A DNA stretch of 64,000 bases, from the NCBI RefSeq assembly GCF_014196515.1, contig NZ_JACIDV010000013.1:62001-126000 (forward strand), read 5' to 3'. Made by a program: the position numbers and the translations under genes. This DNA is from Rhizobium skierniewicense (GTDB taxonomy: Bacteria > Pseudomonadota > Alphaproteobacteria > Rhizobiales > Rhizobiaceae). Positions 1 to 7,658 of the stretch are shown here, in pieces. The notes below the pieces were generated by a model. That model saw nothing but the letters and a program-made list of their open reading frames with translations, searched no databases and was not told the origin of the DNA. Numbering within the stretch: position 1 is the first letter of the stretch; every line of letters starts with the position of its first letter.

Positions 1-52
1 TGAAATGGATTTTTTCGCCAAGACGCTATGTCAAAAGACATAGCGAATTTTA

Positions 53-745
53 TTATGCAACCGCTCGGGTCCGACGGTCAGCCAGTTCCTTGACGATAAT
101 AATTGCGCCAACCAGTTTGTAGGATGGCGAATAGCAAGGAGACATCTCGTAAGAGCGCACCACCGTGGAGCCTTCGATGTCTTCTGCATACGTGTATTTC
201 GCAGCTTCGCCTTTAAAGCAGGCATCAAGCTTTTCGCGGAGAGCCTGCTGAAAGTGTCGAATGCCGATGAATTCCGCGATGTGCTTGCCAACCATGTCAT
301 CGGTTCTTACATCGTAGCACAGCGCATTGAGGGCATTGGTGTAATTGATGCGGTAACCGGGAGATACAACGAAAACCCGCTCATTGAGATCGTCCAACCG
401 GTCTTCGTCCAAAATGACATATGGACTCCAGCTGGCCGACTCGCCGTCTGGTGTCACACCATCATAGGGCAAACCAGCGCCGATGTACCGATCGACCAGA
501 CGACGGAGGAGCTCAGAATTGCGTTGGACGCATCCCGTGTCCTCGGCCTCGGCGTTCAAAAGGTCGATCGCGAAGCGAAACTGTTCGAGAACCTGGGTAG
601 AATTCTTCGTCTTTTTACTGGTGATGTTTTCCAACAGCGAATCGAGTTCGCGGTCTAGGAACGACACTTTTTGGGCTTCATTGCGCTCAATGGCGCCCTT
701 AAGCTCCGTGTATCGTTGCCAGAACAAGTCAATCAACGCTTTCAA
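53..745 (-). CDS. PAS-domain protein of unknown role
   Basis: A 230-residue protein. Residues ~1-110 are charged and probably helical. Residues ~120-215 look like one PAS fold, with a 'VVSPGYRINYTNALNAL' core and a terminal strand 'LVGAIIIVKEL'. No kinase, GGDEF or HTH domain follows, so it is a stand-alone sensor or adaptor of unknown partner. It starts with TTG; a strong GGAGGG ribosome binding site lies about 7 nt upstream, and no better start is visible. It is on the same strand as the lipid A locus but separated from lpxXL by 241 bp containing a dyad, so it is probably its own transcription unit. The PAS call is by pattern only; ligand and function are unknown. Confidence 0.7.
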   Translation of the reverse strand: MKALIDLFWQRYTELKGAIERNEAQKVSFLDRELDSLLENITSKKTKNSTQVLEQFRFAIDLLNAEAEDTGCVQRNSELLRRLVDRYIGAGLPYDGVTPDGESASWSPYVILDEDRLDDLNERVFVVSPGYRINYTNALNALCYDVRTDDMVGKHIAEFIGIRHFQQALREKLDACFKGEAAKYTYAEDIEGSTVVRSYEMSPCYSPSYKLVGAIIIVKELADRRTRAVA

Positions 746-916
746 CCCAAATCCCTCCCGGATGACTGTTCGGCACTCGCACGTTCAAATACTCTCAGTC
801 CCAGCAACGTAGTCCACATCATGATGTCATCCTGGAGTGACGTGACTTTGAACTGTCTACCCATACAAACTGGTGACAAAATAACACACGCGGAAGGTCT
901 TTAACAAATCCCATAA

Positions 917-944
917 ATTGTGAAGAACAAAATACATTCACAAT
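917..944. promoter_or_regulatory. 8-bp dyad between lpxXL and the PAS gene
   Basis: ATTGTGAA and TTCACAAT are exact inverted repeats separated by 12 AT-rich bases. The dyad is 42 bp downstream of the lpxXL stop and about 170 bp upstream of the PAS-protein start. It could be an operator for the PAS gene or a weak AT-rich hairpin after lpxXL; it lacks the GC-rich stem and clean T-run of a normal terminator. Confidence 0.4.
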
Positions 945-986
945 CAAGAGATGATAATCGCAGGGAATGCAAAGAACACCCGAGAT

Positions 987-1916
987 TTACTCTTTAAGAG
1001 TGCCTTTGATGTGCCAGCGATCATGATACCACAGCCACTGACCAGGGTATTCTCGCACCCAACTCTCCACCTTGTCATTGAGCAGCTGGGCGGTCGCACG
1101 CACATCGACATTGCCCTTCTCGTCGTGTGGAATGTCGACCTTGGGCTCGATTTCCAGACGGTATCGATTGTCAGGCAAACGGATGCAGCGGGCCGGAAAT
1201 ACATCGCAACCAAATTGGCGTACCAGCTTTGCCAGCAATGGGTTGGTCAGCACGTCATGACCGAAGAATTGCGTCGGCAGGCCTTTTTTGAATTTCTGAT
1301 CCACCAAAACGCCGATACCGCCGCCCTTCTCCAATTGACGCGCAAGCGCGAAGGAGGATCCGGCGTGTGATGGCACCAGATTGCCCATGCGCTCCTTGCG
1401 GAAATCGAAAATGCGTTTGGCAACGTAAGGATTGTTCGGCGGACGAAACAACACCGTCACATCCAGACCGTAAGCAGATCCCGCTACGGGCAGAAGCTCG
1501 AAGTTACCGGTATGCGCCGTGAACACGATGAACGGTCGCGGGTGGTCGCGAAGTTCCAGAAACGTCTCCGTTCCGATAACCTCGACGCGACCCGGTTCAC
1601 TTTTCGTCGGATCGAAATCGAACAACCTGTCCAGAAAGACGTATTCAGCCGCCAGCCGGCCCATATTGCCCCAGCTATCCAGCGCGATTTCCAGATGTTC
1701 CTCTTGGGTCTTCTCTGGATAGGCACGTGCCAGATTGTAGAGCATAAGCTTGTGACGAGGCGTTTTCGGGCCGATCTTGCGGGCAAGCTTATCTGCAAAC
1801 CGGATGGCCGGATCGGCCGGCAAGAGCTTCAAAAGGTTAAGAACGCTGAACGCAATTGTCGCATTCAGCCACTGGCGAAAGTTTTCGAGCGCCAGCACGA
1901 CGCGCGTAATCAACAT
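987..1916 (-). CDS. lpxXL: Lipid A C28 acyltransferase LpxXL
   Basis: Lysophospholipid acyltransferase-family enzyme (LpxL/HtrB type). In rhizobia LpxXL transfers the 27-hydroxyoctacosanoyl chain from AcpXL to lipid A at the inner membrane. The catalytic H-x4-D/E motif is present as HTGNFE (His135, Glu140), followed by 'VLFRPPNNP' and a later 'DQKFKKGLPTQFFG' segment typical of the family. A hydrophobic N-terminus (residues ~15-33) fits membrane anchoring. I chose the ATG at 1916 (309 aa), 11 nt after the adh2XL stop; the same frame stays open upstream inside adh2XL, but that extension has no family similarity. It is the last gene of the locus. Confidence 0.9.
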   Translation of the reverse strand: MLITRVVLALENFRQWLNATIAFSVLNLLKLLPADPAIRFADKLARKIGPKTPRHKLMLYNLARAYPEKTQEEHLEIALDSWGNMGRLAAEYVFLDRLFDFDPTKSEPGRVEVIGTETFLELRDHPRPFIVFTAHTGNFELLPVAGSAYGLDVTVLFRPPNNPYVAKRIFDFRKERMGNLVPSHAGSSFALARQLEKGGGIGVLVDQKFKKGLPTQFFGHDVLTNPLLAKLVRQFGCDVFPARCIRLPDNRYRLEIEPKVDIPHDEKGNVDVRATAQLLNDKVESWVREYPGQWLWYHDRWHIKGTLKE

Positions 1917-1927
1917 TTTCAAAAGGA

Positions 1928-2956
1928 TCAATCCATCCGTAGGACGATTTTGCCGAAGACCTGACGGCTTTCCATCCGCTCCAGCGCCATCTCGATAGTA
2001 TCGAAGGTTACTTCGGTATCGATGACAGGATGCACAAGGCCCCTCGCCATTTTCTGCATGGCATTCGCCATGTTTTCCATACGGCAACCGAACGAACCGA
2101 GCAGCTTCAGCTGCTGCTGGAACAGCATCATCAGATTGATTTCCGCAGAAACGCCCGATGTGGAGCCGCAGGTCACAAGCCGCCCGCCGCGCTTCAGACA
2201 GAACATAGAACCCGCCCAGGTGTCTTTTCCCACATGCTCGAAAACGACATCGACGCCCTTCTTCTTCGTCAGCTTGCGAACGACGCCTTCGAAACGGTCG
2301 ACACGGTAGTTGATGACGTGATCTGCACCCAATGCCTTGGCGCGCTCGATCTTGTCATCGGAACCAACCGTGGTGATGACAATGCATCCCATTTTCTTGG
2401 CAAGCTGAATGGCGGCCGAGCCGATACCCGAACCACCCGCATGAATGAGGATCGTTTCGCCAGGCTGAAGCTTGGCATTGTCGAACAGCATATGCTCGAC
2501 GGTGCCGAAGGTCACAGGCGCAAGAGCCGCCGCGACCGCGTCGATGCCGGGCGGTGCGAGAACGAGTTGACGAGCGGGAATATTGATTTTTTCCTGCGCG
2601 AAACCATCCAGATGGAAGCCGTGAACACCACCCACATTTTCGCAGAGATTGTCGCGACCAGCCACGCAATGGTGGCACCGGCCGCAGGTGCGCGCGCCAT
2701 AGATGGACACAAGTTGACCCGGCAGGACGTTGGAGACGCCGGGACCGATGGCTTCAACGATACCAGACGCTTCCGCGCCGATCGTCAAAGGCATCTTGCG
2801 CTTGGCAAACGCCATACCGCGCCAGCCCCAGACGTCGATGTGGTTCAACGCCACAGCCTTGACCCGGAGCGTCACTTCGCCGGGCGCTGGTGCTTCAGGC
2901 TCTGGCAGTTCCACTCTCTCAAGCTTACGATCATCAACGAGTTGCAAGGCGCGCAT
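1928..2956 (-). CDS. adh2XL: Zinc-type alcohol dehydrogenase-like protein Adh2XL
   Basis: 342-residue medium-chain dehydrogenase/reductase. Structural-zinc cysteines are present at 91, 94, 97 and 105 (C-x2-C-x2-C-x7-C), and the NAD(P)-binding glycine motif is 'HAGGSGIG'. The catalytic-zinc ligands look absent: the usual Cys position reads 'LNHIDVW' and the usual GHE motif reads GAE (residues 60-62), so the enzyme resembles quinone-oxidoreductase-like members rather than true alcohol dehydrogenases. It sits between fabF1XL and lpxXL in the conserved very-long-chain fatty acid locus. Its exact step is not established; a reduction related to the omega-1 hydroxyl or the elongating chain is only inference. 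Confidence 0.85.
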   Translation of the reverse strand: MRALQLVDDRKLERVELPEPEAPAPGEVTLRVKAVALNHIDVWGWRGMAFAKRKMPLTIGAEASGIVEAIGPGVSNVLPGQLVSIYGARTCGRCHHCVAGRDNLCENVGGVHGFHLDGFAQEKINIPARQLVLAPPGIDAVAAALAPVTFGTVEHMLFDNAKLQPGETILIHAGGSGIGSAAIQLAKKMGCIVITTVGSDDKIERAKALGADHVINYRVDRFEGVVRKLTKKKGVDVVFEHVGKDTWAGSMFCLKRGGRLVTCGSTSGVSAEINLMMLFQQQLKLLGSFGCRMENMANAMQKMARGLVHPVIDTEVTFDTIEMALERMESRQVFGKIVLRMD

Positions 2957-3007
2957 AGTAAAAGTCCTTCGCCCGAAGGCGCTATAGATTTTGATGTGGT
3001 AAACCGC

Positions 3008-4294
3008 TTAAGCCGGTTCCCGCGTCATGACAAGGCTTGCGTTCTGGCCGCCGAAACCGAAGGAATTGGAAAGCACGGCGGTGACATCCGCATCGCGCTT
3101 GACATTCGGCACCACGTCCAGCGCAATCGTCGGATCAGGGTTTGTGTAGTTGATGGTCGGTGGAACGGTACCGGTCAGCATGGTTTGCAACGAGAACACG
3201 GCTTCCACGGCACCGGCGGCTGTCAATGTGTGACCGATCATCGACTTGTTGGAGGAAACAGGAATGGACTTCAACCCCTCGCCGAACACGGCGAGCATGG
3301 AACCATATTCCATCTTGTCGTTCTCAGGCGTCGATGTGCCGTGCGCATTGATGTAGTTGATGTCACCTTCGGCCACGCCTGCATCCGCGAGCGCCGCACG
3401 AATGCTCGCAATCGCAGGACCGCCATCTGGCGAAGAGCGTGTCCGGTGAAAGCTGTCGGCCTTTTCGCCAGCACCCTTGATGATGCCGAGGATTTTTGCG
3501 CCGCGAGCAACAGCAGTCTCAAGTGATTCCAGCACGAGTGTTGCTGCACCTTCGGCAATCACGAATCCATCGCGATCCTTGCTGAACGGCTTGGATGCTT
3601 TTTCCGGTGGGTCGTTCTGCGTGGAAAGCGCTGATAGCAGCGAGAAGCGGATCAGGGCCTCGGCACTGACCGAACCATCAGTTGCAACAGTCAGCGCACG
3701 GTCCGTACGCCCCTGCCGGATGGCTTCGACGCCAAGCTGAATGGCGGTGGCACCGGACGCGCACGCCGTGGACAGAGTGACAGGAAGTCCGCGTGTCCCG
3801 AAAAGGTCTGCGAGGCGCTCCGAGATCGCGCCGAAGAGGGCCGCTTCCTGAAACGCTTGATCTGGCCTTTCACGCAATGCTGCCATGAAGCGGTCATAGG
3901 CATCGCCAGGCTTTGCAGCGGGCGGCGACCGGTCGCCGAGTTCGAAACGAGCGCTCCATTCCGGTTCAATGGGCGGTGCTGCCAAAAACAGCGGGCCGTT
4001 GAAATCCCCCGACAGACCAGCCTGCGCCAGAGCTTCGATGGTCGTTTCCCGAGCAAAGGCAAAGGAACGTTCGACAGAATTGGGCTTGGGTATCTCGATG
4101 AAATCGACTGTGCCGCAAATTCTGGTGGAAAGATTGTCGGTGGGGAAACGGGTGATCTTGTGAATGCCCGACTTGCCGGACGTCAGCGCCGCCCAGTTGT
4201 CATCGAGCCCCTGGCCCAACGAGGTGAGAATGCCCATGCCTGTAACGGCAACGATGGGACGACCGAGGTGATCCCTGAAACTGCTGGATGCCAT
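3008..4294 (-). CDS. fabF1XL: Beta-ketoacyl-ACP synthase FabF1XL
   Basis: 428-residue FabF-family ketosynthase that condenses malonyl units onto the AcpXL-bound chain. The full catalytic set is visible: Cys178 in 'STACASG', His318 in 'NAHGTSTPEND', Lys350 and His355 in 'NKSMIGHT'. The C-terminal glycine-rich 'SNSFGFGGQNAS' loop is also present. It is 12 nt downstream of fabF2XL, which lacks the catalytic residues, so the two probably form a catalytic/non-catalytic heterodimer. Start is ATG at 4294. Confidence 0.92.
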   Translation of the reverse strand: MASSSFRDHLGRPIVAVTGMGILTSLGQGLDDNWAALTSGKSGIHKITRFPTDNLSTRICGTVDFIEIPKPNSVERSFAFARETTIEALAQAGLSGDFNGPLFLAAPPIEPEWSARFELGDRSPPAAKPGDAYDRFMAALRERPDQAFQEAALFGAISERLADLFGTRGLPVTLSTACASGATAIQLGVEAIRQGRTDRALTVATDGSVSAEALIRFSLLSALSTQNDPPEKASKPFSKDRDGFVIAEGAATLVLESLETAVARGAKILGIIKGAGEKADSFHRTRSSPDGGPAIASIRAALADAGVAEGDINYINAHGTSTPENDKMEYGSMLAVFGEGLKSIPVSSNKSMIGHTLTAAGAVEAVFSLQTMLTGTVPPTINYTNPDPTIALDVVPNVKRDADVTAVLSNSFGFGGQNASLVMTREPA

Positions 4295-4306
4295 GGTGTC
4301 TACTCC

Positions 4307-5503
4307 TCACATATCTTTGGAAAGCACGGCAACGCCTTCGCCGCGAACATGGCCAACGGTCGTCACCACAGCCTGCGCTGCGGCAGATGTCATCGGCTTC
4401 TCAATGGAACCATCAAAAGCCGGAACTTTCGCATCAGCCTTGAGGGCAAGAGCAGCAAGCGCCAGCCCCAGCGGGAATTGCGCCTCAAGTCCATGGCCAG
4501 TGACACCACCAAAACCACGAACGGCGGCATTGGATAAGGCCTTTTGAAGAATGGCAGCTTCGCGACCCGTTATGGCGTCGTGACCGCTTGCGCCGGAAAA
4601 GACGACGGTGTCAGCAGCGTCGGTCGCTGGCGCAAGAAGCCGCTCCAGTCTCTGCTCGAACTTGCCGTCTTCACGCGCACCGCGATCACCTTCGATGCCG
4701 TCGATACGCGCATAGACCTTCGCGCCGCGCGCTTGTGCGTGCTTGCGTGATTCGAGAACGAGGAACGCACCGACCGAGCCAGTGATCATCCCACCGCCCT
4801 CACCGTCAGCGCGTGACCATAGCGGCTGCCATTCACCTTGCGCATGGGCACCGATGGCCTCGAACAGCAGCGTCATATCGGGACGTTCCGCGGCAAACGC
4901 ACCACCGACCAGCGCATGGCTCGATTCACCGGAGCGAATGCGGTGAAACGCCGTCTCCACCGCAGAAATGCCTGCAGCCTCTTCACCCATGAAGGTTCGC
5001 GATGATCCCGTCACCTTGTGGACAATGGAAATGTTGCCAGCCATCAGGTTGGACAGCTGCGCCAGAAACAGCGTCGGTCGCAATTCGGTCGTCAGCTTTT
5101 CATTGAGCATGACTTCGCGGTCGTTACGCTTCAAACCTTCGTCCACAATCAACGTATCGACATTGATGTCACGCTCGCCGCCACCAGCGGCCACGATCAT
5201 GTCCATGGTCCCACAGGCTTCCGCCTCATCTTTCAGACCTGCGTCGTCCAGAGCAAGACCCGCAGCGAAGACACCGAGTCGCTGCCAGTTTTCCATCTGA
5301 CGCTGATCCTTACGCCCGATCTGGCTCGACCAGTCGATCTCCGGGAGCGGATGGATAGGATACGGCGCGAATTTTTCCGTTTCGATAATCGCGTCAGGCG
5401 CAGCGCTGGCGGACAGCAGCGCAATATGGGCATCGATACCGACACCATGACAGGTCACGATACCGACACCGGTAATTACCACATCATTGTCAGACTTCAT
5501 CAT
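4307..5503 (-). CDS. fabF2XL: Ketosynthase-like FabF2XL without catalytic cysteine
   Basis: 398-residue ketosynthase-fold protein. When its 'GEEAAGISAVETA' segment is aligned with the active-site segment of FabF1XL, Glu175 falls at the catalytic Cys position. The first catalytic His is also changed ('SGASGHDAITG' where FabF1 has 'NAHGTSTPEND'); a His in 'VTGHGLEA' remains. This pattern resembles chain-length factors (KS-beta) of type II polyketide synthases, where the Cys is usually Gln in a similar E-Q-A-G-G context. Probable role: a structural, length-setting partner of FabF1XL for C28 synthesis. Start is one of two adjacent ATGs (5503 or 5500) after GAAGGA. Family membership is secure; the chain-length role is inference. 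Confidence 0.9.
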   Translation of the reverse strand: MMKSDNDVVITGVGIVTCHGVGIDAHIALLSASAAPDAIIETEKFAPYPIHPLPEIDWSSQIGRKDQRQMENWQRLGVFAAGLALDDAGLKDEAEACGTMDMIVAAGGGERDINVDTLIVDEGLKRNDREVMLNEKLTTELRPTLFLAQLSNLMAGNISIVHKVTGSSRTFMGEEAAGISAVETAFHRIRSGESSHALVGGAFAAERPDMTLLFEAIGAHAQGEWQPLWSRADGEGGGMITGSVGAFLVLESRKHAQARGAKVYARIDGIEGDRGAREDGKFEQRLERLLAPATDAADTVVFSGASGHDAITGREAAILQKALSNAAVRGFGGVTGHGLEAQFPLGLALAALALKADAKVPAFDGSIEKPMTSAAAQAVVTTVGHVRGEGVAVLSKDM

Positions 5504-5675
5504 CTGTCATCCTTCATCGCTGCTGGTCGCAGAGCAAAACAGGCCAGCTATCAAAGCGGTTAAAACCGCGCGTGCCATGCGGAATAATGCTCACGATGCG
5601 GCTTTGCAATGGCGAAGGCCCAAAGAGCCAACGCAATGCATGGATTTTCATCTTTTAAATGTCAGAAAAGGCAGC

Positions 5676-6155
5676 TCAAACGGATCGATCGGCTGCAATG
5701 GCGGCCATCAGGCCAATCTCTTCAGCGCGCTTCTTGACGATCGGTCCCAGCGGAATGTCGCTGAACGGCATGGTGCGCAGCTTCAACTGCGCATCGCAGA
5801 CTTTTTTGCCAGCGGAGGTGATTTTAGCCTTTGTCACGGCAAAGCCCGAACCATCATGCTCCAGATAGGCCTCGATATCGAGGACGGCATTCGGCTCCAC
5901 GAAGGTGCGCATCTTCGCGCCATCGACCGTCATCAGGAACGGCATGGCCGCAAAATCGGTCATCGCCAGAACGAGCATACCCGACGCTTGTGCCATGGTC
6001 TCGATGAGAAGAACACCGGGCACGAGCGGCATACCAGGAAAATGACCCTCGAACACCGGGCTCTGGTCAGGCACGACCGAACGCGCCCTCAACGTCCGCG
6101 CGGACCTGTCGATGGACTCGATGCGGTCGACCATCTGGAAATATTCGAGAAGCAT
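5676..6155 (-). CDS. fabZXL: 3-hydroxyacyl-ACP dehydratase FabZXL
   Basis: 159-residue hotdog-fold dehydratase that removes water from 3-hydroxyacyl-ACP during elongation of the long chain. Catalytic His38 is in 'EGHFPGMPLVPG' and catalytic Glu52 in 'LLIETMAQ', the standard FabZ arrangement. Length is close to FabZ proteins. It is 264 bp downstream of acpXL, with a hairpin and a palindromic repeat between them, and 172 bp upstream of fabF2XL, so it may be transcribed at a lower level than acpXL. Confidence 0.92.
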   Translation of the reverse strand: MLLEYFQMVDRIESIDRSARTLRARSVVPDQSPVFEGHFPGMPLVPGVLLIETMAQASGMLVLAMTDFAAMPFLMTVDGAKMRTFVEPNAVLDIEAYLEHDGSGFAVTKAKITSAGKKVCDAQLKLRTMPFSDIPLGPIVKKRAEEIGLMAAIAADRSV

Positions 6156-6226
6156 GTATTGCCCATAAGAAGTTCGAGGATACGGATGCGTTTGGAATTG
6201 CTTTACAGCACAGCCAAAAAGCAGAA

Positions 6227-6245
6227 GCCCGCCTCACCGGCGGGC
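6227..6245 (-). terminator. Hairpin downstream of acpXL, possible attenuator
   Basis: GCCCGCC and GGCGGGC pair exactly around a 5-nt loop. Read on the minus strand, the stem is followed by TTCTGC and then a five-T run, so it could be a partial Rho-independent terminator between acpXL and fabZXL. The offset of the T-run makes it weaker than a canonical terminator. Confidence 0.5.
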
Positions 6246-6270
6246 ACGCATTGGAAAAAGCGCCGTGCCG

Positions 6271-6368
6271 CCCTCTCTGTCATCTTCGGGCTTTTCCCGA
6301 AGATTCAATCACGCCGCAACAACCGATCCGGTGCAGATGCTCGGGACGAGCCCGAGCATCACAGAGGG
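6271..6368. repeat. RIME-like intergenic double palindrome
   Basis: Two palindromes occur in tandem. The first has 9-bp arms ATCTTCGGG/CCCGAAGAT (6282-6290, 6296-6304). The second has 10-bp arms GATGCTCGGG/CCCGAGCATC (6336-6345, 6351-6360). Flanks CCCTCT..GT and ACAGAGGG are also near-complementary. Two large palindromes in about 100 bp resemble the Rhizobium-specific intergenic mosaic elements. A related single palindrome is at 61219-61255. Family assignment is from pattern, not a database match. Confidence 0.6.
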
Positions 6369-6419
6369 TTTGGTTCGCCTCATCGGCTGTCAAGCGCGCA
6401 CGTAAACGAGCCTGTCAAA

Positions 6420-6704
6420 TCAGCCCTTGGCTGCTTTCAACTCGTCAATCTTCGCACAGAGGTTCTTCAGAACGAAGTATTCCTCGGTCGAAACCTTGCC
6501 TTCGTTGACTTCCTGCGTCCACTGTTCAAGCGGAATCTTGATGCCGAACTCCTTGTCGATCGCAAAAACGATATCGAGGAAGTCGAGGCTGTCGATGCCC
6601 AGATCGTCGATCGTGTGGCTTTCCGGCGTAATGGTTTCGCGATCGATCTCGCTGGTATCAGCGATAATGTCTGCAACCTTGTCGAATGTAGCTGTCACGC
6701 CCAT
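6420..6704 (-). CDS. acpXL: Specialised acyl carrier protein AcpXL
   Basis: 94-residue acyl carrier protein that carries the growing 28-carbon chain for lipid A. The phosphopantetheine attachment serine is Ser39 in 'LGIDSLDF'. It is longer than the ~78-residue housekeeping ACP and has the '[13 protein letters not shown]' segment I associate with AcpXL. It is the first gene of the long-chain acyl locus. ATG at 6704 follows an 'acgaagg' ribosome binding site. A hairpin and a palindromic element follow the gene before fabZXL. Confidence 0.95.
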   Translation of the reverse strand: MGVTATFDKVADIIADTSEIDRETITPESHTIDDLGIDSLDFLDIVFAIDKEFGIKIPLEQWTQEVNEGKVSTEEYFVLKNLCAKIDELKAAKG

Positions 6705-6871
6705 AATCCTTCGTGTGTCCTATGTATGACGCACCACATAGGCAAGTTGGGCAAAAAAGCCAATGGCCTCCTGAAAGATCATTGAATTTTCAAAGCAAAG
6801 TGTTGCCGAAACAGCAACGGAATGGCTGACACGACGTTCAGACGCTAGATCACACGGGTTGATATCGGTGA

Positions 6872-6976
6872 TCAGCGGGCATGTCCCGTGTGGCTTGTCG
6901 GTACCGTCGGGGCTTTTGCCTGAGCAGGGTTGAACAGCGTCGCTGCAAAAATCACACAAACAAAAAAGCACTTCAT
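6872..6976 (-). CDS. Putative 34-aa secreted peptide
   Basis: A short ORF (ATG 6976, TGA 6872-6874) preceded by GGAGAG at good spacing. The product begins with Lys, then a hydrophobic stretch 'FFVCVIFAATLF' and 'NPAQAKA', which resembles a signal peptide with AQA cleavage; only ~13 residues would remain. It lies about 170 bp upstream of acpXL on the same strand in a 424-bp gap between acpXL and the lipoprotein gene, which otherwise shows no gene. It could be a real small secreted peptide, a leader peptide for acpXL, or a decayed gene end. No homology is claimed. Confidence 0.35.
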   Translation of the reverse strand: MKCFFVCVIFAATLFNPAQAKAPTVPTSHTGHAR

Positions 6977-7128
6977 CTCACGCTCTCCGGCGCTTAACGG
7001 ACGTTGTTGTCCCTAAGCCGGATCATAGCGCGAAGTTGCCTCCATACGCTTAAGCAGCGCGGTTAGCATATCGTTTCGACACTCCGTCAAAAGACGGGCT
7101 GCCTGTTGACGATGCGTTAACCCGGAGA

Positions 7129-7530
7129 TTACTGCGAAGGAGCGGGTGTAGACGTTGGCTGTTGCTGCTGCTGCAATGCACGAAGTTCCGCGACCTTACG
7201 CTTGTATTCCGACTCTGAAATCTGCCCCCGACTGCGAGCGGCGCCCAGTCTGCTCATGGATGCCTGCATGGAATCGGCTTCGGTGTTTTCCATCTGCGGC
7301 AGGGCGGCGGTCATTGGCTTTGCAAACGTCGGATAGGTGCCGGTGTCACGCTTTTGCGCCATGGGAGACGCATCCACCGTCTGTGGGCCGACCACCTGCG
7401 GTTGGGGGTGCGGCATGTTCGCTGGCGAAAGAACCGGCGCCAGTGGTTTGCAGGCGCCAAGCAGCGGCAAAAGGACGCCGCAAACCGACAGGATCGTTGC
7501 CGCTCTCACGCATTCCATACGTTTGCCCAT
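7129..7530 (-). CDS. Putative lipoprotein with SHOCT-like C-terminus
   Basis: 133 residues. A hydrophobic signal segment ends in the lipobox 'LLGAC' (Cys27), so the mature protein is probably lipid-anchored. The middle is proline-rich. Residues ~95-118 ('LGAARSRGQISESEYKRKVAEL') match the pattern of a SHOCT short C-terminal domain, followed by a glutamine tract. Start at 7530 is chosen; a second in-frame ATG at 7518 is possible. It is divergent from phaC with 128 bp between. Function unknown. Confidence 0.65.
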   Translation of the reverse strand: MGKRMECVRAATILSVCGVLLPLLGACKPLAPVLSPANMPHPQPQVVGPQTVDASPMAQKRDTGTYPTFAKPMTAALPQMENTEADSMQASMSRLGAARSRGQISESEYKRKVAELRALQQQQQPTSTPAPSQ

Positions 7531-7658
7531 TCCAATGTCCCGCCTGTAGCCGTATTACTCGATCTCTGAACGCCGTATGCTGAGCGCCTCTGTCGCTGGA
7601 ACTTGTATTCGTTTTCATGCAGAATGTGCAAACACAAAAATGCGCGGGAGAATAATGT

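Noticed and set aside
2030-3526. 498-codon open frame on the plus strand
   Set aside because: It lies opposite adh2XL and fabF1XL, which have full family motifs. The His/Arg-rich translation is typical of antisense shadow frames in GC-rich DNA.
5487-6785. 432-codon open frame on the plus strand
   Set aside because: It spans fabZXL, the palindromes and acpXL in antisense; no domain pattern in the translation.
6720-6971. 83-codon open frame upstream of acpXL on the minus strand
   Set aside because: Poor composition and no ribosome binding site; the 34-codon frame at 6872-6976 has the better start signal in the same region.
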